NCBI GenBank assembly: GCA_013306675.1
Contig: JABLUY010000034.1
Location: forward strand, 1-64,000
DNA from: Thraustochytrium sp. TN22
Taxonomy: Eukaryota > Sar > Bigyra > Thraustochytrida > Thraustochytriidae
DNA length: 64,000 nucleotides
Direction of reading: 5' to 3'
Shown here: positions 21,631-29,900 of the stretch, piece by piece
Position numbering within the stretch: position 1 is the first letter of the stretch
Layout: each line of letters begins with the position of its first letter
Translations under genes and position numbers: made by a program
The notes under the pieces: model-generated
Database searches by the model: none
What the model saw: only the letters and a program-made list of their open reading frames with translations
What the model was told of the DNA's origin: nothing

Positions 21631-21869
21631 AGCTCATTGCAGGTCATTGCAGGTCATTGCAGAGGTCATGACAGGTCATTGCAGGTCATTGCTGGTCATT
21701 GCAGGTCATTGCAGGTCATTGCAGGTCATTGCAGGTCATTGCAGGTCATTGAAGCTCATTGCAGCTCGTTGCAGCTCATTGCAGAGGTCATGGCAGGTCA
21801 TTGCAGCTCATTGCAGGTCATTGCAGGTCATTGCAGCTCATTGCAGCTCATTGCAGGCATTGCAGCTCA
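21631..21869. repeat. Decamer minisatellite (GGTCATTGCA)n
   Basis: About 23 copies of a 10-bp unit, mainly GGTCATTGCA, with variants GCTCATTGCA and GGTCATTGCT and two 12-13-bp interruptions (GAGGTCATGACA and GAGGTCATGGCA). It lies about 290 bp upstream of the Clu-like gene's ATG, so it may be in its promoter or leader. Confidence 0.95.
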
Positions 21870-22307
21870 GCCCGATTTAGAGGGAAAAGCAGGTGGGACG
21901 ACTTTGTAACGCGACAGGACAGCGAGAGATCGCTCATGTGCTGAAGATGCTTTTATCTCTCATGTGGAGTCGATGCTTTTGTGGAGATTGCTCATGCGGC
22001 GCAGCCGCGACTCCGAACATTTACGCCAAATACAAGGAAGGTGCTGTGCAAGGCCGGGAAAATACGGTCCGCCAGAAGCTGTGCGACCCTCTTCGATGCC
22101 TGCCTGTTCCACCAGCAAGTCGAAAGACTCGGAAAAGGAGAGAAAATGATGGTCACTCAGAATTCTTTGACAATGGGGCTGGCTTGGGGTTGCCACGGTT
22201 GCGAGATGGTCAGCGGATAATAGGTGGGCATGACGCATAATCAATGGCCGTGCAAAGCGTTGCGAGGCTCGAAAGCAACAGGAGGGAGTCGATTGCTTCT
22301 CATGGCG

Positions 22308-22425
22308 CCGTCTTGCTTTGCTCGGCTCTGCTTTGCTTTGCTATTCCTTGATTTTGCTCTGCTCTGTCTTGGTGTGTTCCGCTTTGCAGCTCTGCTCTGA
22401 TATGTTCTGCTCAGTTGTCTTGTGC
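22308..22425. repeat. Imperfect TTTGC/TCTGC repeat
   Basis: A T-rich plus-strand run of five-base units (GCTTT, GCTCT) with many substitutions lies just downstream of the kinase stop. In the mRNA sense it is A-rich and may be 3' UTR. Confidence 0.6.
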
Positions 22426-22453
22426 AGTGCTTGTGAGGTGCTGTGTCGTGTCA

Positions 22454-22485
22454 TAGCTAGCTAGCAGAGCTAGCTAGCTAGCTAG
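22454..22485. repeat. (CTAG)n tract containing the kinase stop codon
   Basis: Two CTAG arrays are separated by CAGAG. The array's last CTA is the reverse complement of the kinase's TAG stop codon, so the repeat forms the end of the reading frame. Confidence 0.85.
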
Positions 22486-24191
22486 GAGAAGAAGCGCGAA
22501 AATAGCCCGCCACCGCTGGAGGAGGTGCTTTCTGTGCCATGGCTCGCGTTGCCAGCGGCACTGCTGGCAAGGGCCTCGTCACGGAGCGCGACCTGCTTCT
22601 CAATCCAGGGATGCGAGAGGGCGCGCTCCACGGAGAGACGGCGCTCCGGATCAACCTGGAGGCAGCGACGCACAAAGTCAGCGGCGTCCGGGGTGAGGTC
22701 GCACCAGTCGTCCTGGAAGCGAAAGGGCGAGTTCTGCGAGGCGGTGTAGTCCGCCTTGGTGAAGTCGCGCCACTGCTTGGTCTGCAGGTGTGGAAAGGGC
22801 AGGTAGCCCTGGAGCAGGACGTAAGCAATGACGCCAAGCGACCAGACATCGGAGCGCGCGCTGTACTGGCTCTGCAGCACGACCTCGGGCGCCGCGTAAC
22901 TGGGGCTACCAACCGGGCGGTGCAGCCGGGCGCTTTCGACGGTGCAGCCGGGCGGGAGCGCGCAGCGCGTGGTCTTGTCCGGAAGGTCGCGTGAGTGGCC
23001 AAAGTCGACGAGCACAAGGTCGGCGTCCTGAAGTGTAAAGGAGGGGCGACGCAGCATGATGTTCTCGAGCTTGATATCGAGGTGCGCGACACCGTGCGCG
23101 TGGACAACCTTGAGGCCGGAGAGCAGGTCGTGCACGGCGCCAGCAGCCTCGGGCTCGGTCTGGCGCATGAAGTCGTGGCAATTGAGAAAGGAGAATAGGT
23201 CGCCGCCGGTGCAGTACTCGGCGACGATGTGGATGTTGATGGGCGACTCGAAGGACTCCTCGAAGTGCAGCAGGTGCGGGTGGCGCGGGAGGCGCCGCAA
23301 GACGCGCACCTCGTGGCGCACCGACCCAACGTCCTCGCGACGGAAAAACTTCTGGAACTTGTTGCAGGTCTTGACGGCGACCACGAGTTCCTGCTCCGGG
23401 GTGCCGGCAGCGACGGCGGCGGCGGTGGCGGCCGCGGCGGCGCTCTTCTTGAAAGAGGCGCCGGGCAGCGAGGAGGGCGCGCGCATCTGCAGGCGGCGCG
23501 CCTTGCGCACGACGCCCTGGCGGCCCTCGCCGAGGAAGCCGGCCGGCGTCATGTCGACCGCGTAGCGGTCGCAGAGCTTGGGCTCCTCCATGCGCAGCAG
23601 CTTCTCGGCGACGCGCGCGCGCAGCAGCGAGAGGTCGCCGAGCGCGGCGGGCTCGCGCTCCACCTCGCGCGCGCGCAGTATTGAGCGCATGGGCCGCACG
23701 CGGCCCATCTTCTTGGGCCCCCGCGACGCGAGCGAGTTGAGCGGGTCGGCCGAAGGCGGCGAGCGCCGGCACACGAAGCGATCGAAGGGCGTGCTGCTGA
23801 GCACCTGCGCGCCCACCACCTTGGCGCGCTCCTGGCTCCACGTCATCTCCATCTCCGCCGCGCCTTCGGCCGCCTCGCGCGCGCTCGGCTTGCTCCACGC
23901 CGCCGGGCTCTCGTGGCACACCGAGATGGCCGGCAGCACCATGGCGCGCAGCGTCGACGGCGACCCCGTCCCGATCGACGGCACCACCAGCCGCTGCAGT
24001 TGCGCCACCTCGAAGAGCGCCGCGCGCCGCGCCGACTCGCGCGCCTCCTCCTCGGCCGCCAGCACGGCGCCCTGCTCCTCCTTGCTCGACGCCGGCCCTC
24101 CCTTGGCGGCCCTCCACGCTGCCTCCGGCCCTGGCCTCGCCGTCGCCGGCGGCAGCGTCCCTCTCGCCGCCGCGCTCCTCGTCGTCGTCAT
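22482..24191 (-). CDS. Serine/threonine protein kinase, CAMK-like
   Basis: This 569-residue protein has the kinase domain at about 210-545. Visible landmarks are a glycine loop GEGRQGVV near 218, VAVK near 268, catalytic loop HLDIKLEN near 370 (Leu replaces the Arg of HRD), the metal-binding DFG in VDFGHS near 396, GSPSYAAPE, and SDVWSLGVIAYVLLQGYLPF. An Ala-rich insertion of about 30 residues separates the glycine loop from the VAVK lysine. The key Lys, Asp and DFG residues are present, so activity is likely. The N-terminal extension carries KVVGAQVLSSTPFDRFVC near 116-134, which recurs in the small gene at 25567. An in-frame ATG at 24440 would add 83 low-complexity Gly/Ala/Arg residues. Substrates are unknown. 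Confidence 0.88.
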   Translation of the reverse strand: MTTTRSAAARGTLPPATARPGPEAAWRAAKGGPASSKEEQGAVLAAEEEARESARRAALFEVAQLQRLVVPSIGTGSPSTLRAMVLPAISVCHESPAAWSKPSAREAAEGAAEMEMTWSQERAKVVGAQVLSSTPFDRFVCRRSPPSADPLNSLASRGPKKMGRVRPMRSILRAREVEREPAALGDLSLLRARVAEKLLRMEEPKLCDRYAVDMTPAGFLGEGRQGVVRKARRLQMRAPSSLPGASFKKSAAAAATAAAVAAGTPEQELVVAVKTCNKFQKFFRREDVGSVRHEVRVLRRLPRHPHLLHFEESFESPINIHIVAEYCTGGDLFSFLNCHDFMRQTEPEAAGAVHDLLSGLKVVHAHGVAHLDIKLENIMLRRPSFTLQDADLVLVDFGHSRDLPDKTTRCALPPGCTVESARLHRPVGSPSYAAPEVVLQSQYSARSDVWSLGVIAYVLLQGYLPFPHLQTKQWRDFTKADYTASQNSPFRFQDDWCDLTPDAADFVRRCLQVDPERRLSVERALSHPWIEKQVALRDEALASSAAGNASHGTESTSSSGGGLFSRFFS

Positions 24192-25566
24192 CCCCCTCGC
24201 GCCGCCCGCGCCGCCGCCCGCGCCGCCGCGCCCGCGCCCGCGCGCCGCCAGCGCGCCGCCATCGCCGGGCCTGCCGCCCGGCAGGCTCCCCAGCGCGGCC
24301 CCCTCCGCGCCGCCGCGCGCGAGCCCGCCGCCGCGCGCGGAGCCGCGCGCGGCCGCCGCGCCGCGCCGCGCCCAGCAGGCGCCCGCGCGCGCCGCGCCGC
24401 CGCGCGCCGCGCGCGCGCCCGCGCGCCCGCGCGCCAGCATCTCGGCTCTGCCGCCGCCGCCAGCCGCGCGCCGCCGGCCCGCGCCGCGCCGCGCCGCGCC
24501 GCCACCCGCGCGCCGCGCGCGCCGGCCGCGCCGCCCACCCGCCGCGCGCCGCCGCCGCCCAGCCGCCGCGCGCCGCTCTGCTCTGCCGCGCGCCGCCGCG
24601 CGCGCCCTGCCGCGCGTCCTGCCGCGCGCGCGCTTCGCCGCCTGTCTCTTTTCGTCTCTTTTCGTCTCTTTTTCGTCTCGTCTCGTCTCGTCTCGTCTCG
24701 TTGCCGAGCCAGCCAGGCGAGGACGAGCACGAGGACCGGGAGGACGAGGACGATAACGAGGAGGACTGGGCTAGGAGCGCGGCGGCGGGAGTGAAGAACT
24801 CGGACTCGCGCCCTGTCTAATTTCGTCTCGTCTCATCTCGTCTCGTCTCATCTCTTTTCGTCTCTTTTCGTCTCTTTTTCGTCTCGTCTCGTCTCGGCTC
24901 GTCGCCGAGCCAGCCAGGCGAGGACGAGCACGAGGACGGGGAGGACGAGGACGAGCACGAGGAGGACTGGGCTAGGAGCGCGGCGGCGGGAGAGGAGGAC
25001 TCGGACTCGCGCCCTGTCTCTTTTCGTCTCGTCTCATCTCGTCTCGGCTCGGCTCGGCTCGTCTCTTTTCCTCTCGTCTCTTTTCCTCTCGGCTCTCGTC
25101 GCCGAGCCAGCCAGGCGGGGACGAGGAGGAGGACGAGGAGGACTGCGTCAGGAGCGCGGCGGCGGGAGAAGAGGACAAGGAGGCGGAGGAGGAGGACTCG
25201 CGCGCGCCGTGGCGCCTGGAGCAGAGTCTACGGGGCCGAGCCTGGGAATGACAAGTTTTCCACACAGTTGTCAGTCACCTCGCGGAACGCAAAGGGCAAG
25301 ACCCGGTACGCCAATAAAAAAGAAAGATCGTCTGGATCAGACTGGATGCAATTATGCTGGCCGGGCCAGTGGGAGGTGGAGGCGCGCGCGCTCCGAGCAA
25401 GCCGGCAGGCGGCGGGCAGGCGGCGACAGGCGGGACAGGCTCCCGTTCGCCGTCATGCTGGCGGGCTTGCTTGGCTTTCTCGGTTCGGAGATACCTCCTC
25501 CGGCGGGGAGTACGAGTACATGAAGAGCGGCGACCAGGCCGTCTCGGCGAGTGAGGGCTCGAGCTG
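24192..25566. other. Intergenic region with triplicated repeat, 1.4 kb
   Basis: This is the sequence upstream of the kinase. It is extremely GC-rich to about 24640, then a three-copy repeat to about 25206, then ordinary sequence up to the stop of the small gene at 25567. The kinase promoter presumably lies inside or next to the repeat. Confidence 0.55.
24641..25206. repeat. About 200-bp unit repeated three times
   Basis: Copies begin near 24641, 24812 and 25013. The landmark GCCGAGCCAGCCAGGCG occurs at 24703, 24904 and 25101. Each unit is a pyrimidine-rich block of TCTCTTTTCG and GTCTC units, then the landmark, then a purine-rich block of GAGGAC/GAGCAC units ending GGAGCGCGGCGGCGGGAG. Copies 1 and 2 are very similar; copy 3 is more diverged. 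Confidence 0.9.
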
Positions 25567-25920
25567 TTAGCGGCGAGCAGAAGCGCGCGAGTGCTGGCAC
25601 ATGAAGCGGTCGAGCGGCGTGGCGCTCAGGGCCTGGGTGCCGACGATCTTGGAGCCCTCGACCGCCCACGAGTCGCCGGCCGCCGGCGCGGTGGTCGCGG
25701 CGGCGGCCGGGTGCGCGTTCTTGGCGCCCTGCGCCGCGCGCCAGGCGGCCTCCGCGCCGGAGCTGCCGCTCACGGCCTCGAGCATCTCGCGCGCCGCCTC
25801 GCTGCGCGACGCGAGCCCGCGCGCGTTCGAGGCCACGAGGCCGCCAGGCGCCTTGGCCGCCTCCTCGCCGAAGCTCCTGGCCGCCAGCGACGCCAGCCGT
25901 GCCGCGCGAGCCGCCGCCAT
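25567..25920 (-). CDS. Small protein sharing a C-terminal motif with the neighbouring kinase
   Basis: This encodes 117 residues. It opens MAAARAARLASLAARSF, an Arg/Ala-rich helix resembling an organelle presequence. Its C-terminal 30 residues contain KIVGTQALSATPLDRFMC, which matches KVVGAQVLSSTPFDRFVC in the N-terminal extension of the kinase at 22482-24191. EAAWRAAQG upstream likewise matches EAAWRAAKG there. The two genes sit on the same strand on either side of the triplicated repeat. The pattern implies a local duplication in which only the regulatory or targeting module survives here. No known family is recognised. The frame extends to 26565 only from TTG through low-complexity sequence. 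Confidence 0.62.
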   Translation of the reverse strand: MAAARAARLASLAARSFGEEAAKAPGGLVASNARGLASRSEAAREMLEAVSGSSGAEAAWRAAQGAKNAHPAAAATTAPAAGDSWAVEGSKIVGTQALSATPLDRFMCQHSRASARR

Positions 25921-26988
25921 CTTCGCTCCTGCCTGCCTGTCTCTGTCTCTGACGCTGCCGACGGCGACGGCGACGGGGTCGAGCTCGAGGTCGTGCAGCG
26001 GTCGAGCTGCGTCGCGCTGCGCTGCGTTGCGTTGCGTTGCGTTGCGGGTATGCCGGCGCGCTGCGCGGTGAAGTCGAGCTGCGCGCGTGGGCTCGCGGGC
26101 TGGCAGCAGTTGCGATCCTCGCCGGCAGTGAGAGCGACTCGCGCGCGTCCGGCCGGCAGGCGCGAGGCCCGTCCTCGTCCGTGCCCGCCCTCCTCCCGCG
26201 CTCCTCCTCCGCCGCCGCCTGGTCCCGCCCGGTTCTGCAGTCTGCGCGCGCGCAACCCGCGGCGCAAGTGCAGTATCCGCGGGTTCTCTACTTGCGCGGG
26301 CCCGCGCAAGTGCCCCTTCGCGGCGGCGCACCTGCCGCCGTGGCCCTGCGCAGCCGCGAGGTTCTCGCCAGTTCGCGGTGGCGGGCGGCGCGCCGCTCGC
26401 GGTCCGTGCGGCGTCGCGCCGCGCCGCGCCGCGCCGGCGAGCGAGGCGGGCTTCCGCTCCTAGCCTGGCTCGCTTCGAGTCGCTTGCCGGTGCCAGCCAG
26501 CCAGCGAGGTGCTCGTCATCGCTCGAGATCGGCGGCGGGGCGTGGGCCAACGCGCTCGTCTTCAAGTTGACGATCGCTCAGAGTGGGCTGTAGTGGGCTG
26601 GGCTGCAGCTCCCAGGCTCGCGGCTTCCAACTGGCCAGCTGCTGGCTGCTCGCAGAAGGGCGGGCTCGATTGCCGCCTGTCACGGTGGCGCCGCCTGGGC
26701 GTGTGCGATGTGAGCGACGCGAGCGATGCAGTGCGTGCGTGCGTCGGCCACGGTCTGTGCCGGTGCCTGCCTACTAAGCTAGTACAGCGAACTTTGGAGC
26801 GCCCACGCGTGTCATCGTTGTCATCGATTTCCGTCCATGCCTGGCCATGATGGCAGCCTGAGTGGCACTCGGGAGAGGTCGCGGCGCGGCTCGCGTTGGG
26901 ACCAGCGGCGACGGTGGACTTGGCGGACAAAAACAAAAGCAACATGGTTCGTTTGATTCTTGCACTCACGCAGAGCCGCGCGGCGTCA
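25921..26988. other. Intergenic region, 1.1 kb
   Basis: This lies between the small motif protein and the stop of the giant DUF262-FYR gene, all on the minus strand. It is GC-rich to about 26500 and more balanced afterwards. No convincing frame, RNA gene or major repeat was seen. Confidence 0.5.
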
Positions 26989-29900
26989 TCAAGAGTGGGA
27001 ACTCTCGAACTTGGGCTGCGACGCGCACCAGGCGCTCTGCAGCGCGCACTGAACGCGGGGAACGCCAAAGCAAAGGTCCGCGGGCGCTGAGTACCTGGCC
27101 TTGGAGAACGGGTCCTTGCCGCGCACGATCGTTTCCACGTCCTTGACGACGTCGGTCGGCTCCGAGCGCGTCACTTTGGTGTCCGGCTTGTCCATCAACT
27201 CGTACGAGAACTGGAAGACGCCCTCGTCGTCGTATGCGAAGTAGCCGCGGAAGCGCTGGGGGCCAATCTGCCGCTGGAACTCAAAGCCGTGCGGCACGAC
27301 GTACTGAGTTGAAGTGCGACTCTTGGAGGTGTAAATGTACGGAGTTCGCTCGCAGTCGCCCCAGCTCGTCACGTAGATCAGGCTCGACCCTTTCAGCTTG
27401 TACGGGGCCCTCGGCAGCTCTCCAGCGGTCCTGCGCAGCTCGCCGATGCGAGTCAGCGGCTTGAACTTGCGCCCGGCCCAGCTCGTCTGGTTGGATTTCC
27501 GACCTCCGGATTCTCGTCCAGTCGAGGACTTGTCGGAAGCGCCGACCTCGGACTCGTCCTCCGGGGTGTCACCCTCGCCTTCCACGGTACCAGCATCGCT
27601 TTCGGCAACGTCGACCTCGCCCTTGTCCTCATTGCCGTCGCCATCGTCCTCGGCGCCAACTTCTTCATCCTCGTTCTCGTCCTCGTCCGCACCGGTGGCG
27701 AAAATGGCGTCGTCATTGTCGTCATCGTTGTCGTCGCGGGCGGCGCCGGAAGCGGCGGCAGCGGCGTCGTCCTGGTCGGCAGTGGCAGCAGCGGAGGCAG
27801 CGACGCCATCCCGGTTCTCGTCAATTTCCTCGCTCTTGGCCTCGGCCTCGGCGGCGTCCACGTCATCCTCCGCCGTCTCATTCTGCTGCATGGCATCGTC
27901 CTCGACACGGTTTTCACCCACGGCCTTGCTAACGTCGTCCGCAGCCATGGTGTCGTCGTCGACCGTGTCATCCGCGGGCCGGGCGCCTGCCTCTGGCTTG
28001 GCGGTGTTCTTGACTTCGTCCATGTTCTCGACCTCGACCTCGGTCACTTCTTTTGCCCTGGCCGTATCCTCGACCTCTGCGTCCCCCGCGTCGACAGGGA
28101 TGGCTTCGGCCTCAACTTCACCGTGCACCTCGAACGAGTCATCAACTTCGGTTTCAGCCTTGTCCTCGTCTTCGGACTTGCCCTCGGCCACGCCCACGTC
28201 CTCCGCCTTGTCCTCCTTGTTTACATCCTCCTCGGCCTCAGCCCCCTCGTTGACCTTGGCCTGGACCCGATCGCTCTCGGCCTCGACGTCCTCTTTAGCG
28301 TCGCTTGAAGGCTCCGGCACGACCTTGGCCTTGGTGCACCTGCCCTGCTCCTCAGGCTCCGCGGACTCGCCGGTCTTTTTACTGTTGGCCGCGCCCCGCA
28401 TCTCGGCAGCAGCGCGTCTGGGAGCCTTTGACTGCGAAATCGTGGCGGCCTGGAGCTCGGTTCGAGCGCCATCGTTTTCGGCGCGGCCGGCGTCGGCGAC
28501 GGCGTCATCATCGGCACCACGCTTGTCCTCAGTGCCACCGTCTGTGGCATCCCCGCCCCCGCTCTCGTTGTTGCTGTCCTCCTCGTTGACAGCCACGTTG
28601 ACGTCGCTCATGTCCACGTCCGCACTGTTCTCGTTGTCCTTTGCGCGGCGGCTGCTACGCATGGGCAGGATCTTGTGCACGTTCTTGACATTCTGAATAA
28701 CCTCCTTGTCCTCGTCCTCCTCGTCCTCCTCCTCGTCGACGTACTCCTCCTCCTCGTCGCTGTCCTCGTCTTCGCCCTCTCCCTCCTCGTCGTCGACACT
28801 GTCCTCCACCTCGTCCTCTTCGTCCTCTTCTTCATGAGCTTCCGCCTTGGCCATGGCCTTGGCCGTGGTCTCGGCCTTGGCCTTGACCTTGGCTTTGACC
28901 ACCGCAGCGGTCTTGGCTAGACCCGCGGCTTTGGCCTTGCTCGACGCCTCGATCGTAGCCTTGACCGTGGGCTCGGCCTGGTTGGCATCGCTTTCGTCGT
29001 CCTCCCCGTCACTGCTCCCGGCAAGGTCGAGCAAGTCCACCGTGGCCCTCTTCTCGGCCAAGAGGCGGGCCTTCTTGAAGGCACCTGCAATAGCACCCAC
29101 CTCGGCGGACTGGCGCTTCTTCGTGTCCTCCTTGGCGGGCTGCTGGCGCTTAGCTGGAGGCTTCGCGGACGTCGCGCGCCGCTTAGTTGCGGACGTGGGC
29201 AGGGCCGCCGCGACGCTGTGCACATCCTGGGCGCCGGGCCCAGGAGTAGCCTCGGAGGCCTTGCGCTTCTTGTCTTTGCTGGTGCTAGCGGCTGGCGGAG
29301 GCGACTGCTCTTTCGGAGTGCCCTCGTCGCACTTGCGCTTCTTGTCTTTGCTGGTGCTAGCGGCTGGCGGAGGCGACTGCTCTTTCGAAGTGCCCTCGTC
29401 GCACCAGGCCCTGCGAAGCACGTCCTGCACCTTGGGGTTGCAGAATGCAGGAGTGCCGATCCGAGAACTCGGGATCTTCTCGTCCGGGAAAGCGTTCTGA
29501 ACCGTGTTGCGAAAGGCCTTCAAGCCGAAGTCCGACTGCACGTTGTCCACGTCATCAACGGCCCAGCAGGTAAGGTAGGGCCGCATGACGCCGTCCTTCT
29601 CCACGATCTGCGTCACCAACTCGAAGGTCCGGTCCTGGATGGTTGCCTCCGCACGAAACTGATGCGGGACAAGGTCTCGCACCGGCTTGGAGCGCCCGGC
29701 CGCTGGTATGTATTCGACGGGCGCCGTCTCGGACGCGCCCCAGGAGAGCACGCGGAGCCTGGAGGACGGAGTCGGCTGCCACGGCGTGGCTGGGAGCGCT
29801 CGCGGAGATTTTCGCATGATGAAATTCAGCGTCTCTGCAGACGACTTCTTGCTGCGGGCGGGCTTGCCCAGGCTGGTGTTCTCTGTGACCTTGGAGGCCT

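Larger units (their letters stand above)
21342..22481. other. Intergenic region with minisatellite, 1.1 kb
   Basis: This separates the Clu-like gene start from the kinase stop, both on the minus strand. It is less GC-rich than the genes. It holds the decamer array (21631-21869), a more ordinary stretch to 22250, an imperfect TTTGC/TCTGC run about 22308-22425 and a (CTAG)n tract abutting the kinase. Small open frames are unconvincing. Confidence 0.5.

Noticed and set aside
21631-21869. Decamer array considered as a CRISPR array
   Set aside because: Units are contiguous 10-mers without spacers, no cas genes, eukaryotic context.
21893-22240. 115-codon frame after the decamer array
   Set aside because: Begins at GTG, no family resemblance, and overlaps other small open frames.
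25921-26565. 215-codon extension of the small motif protein
   Set aside because: Starts only at TTG and is low-complexity Arg/Ala/Pro sequence.
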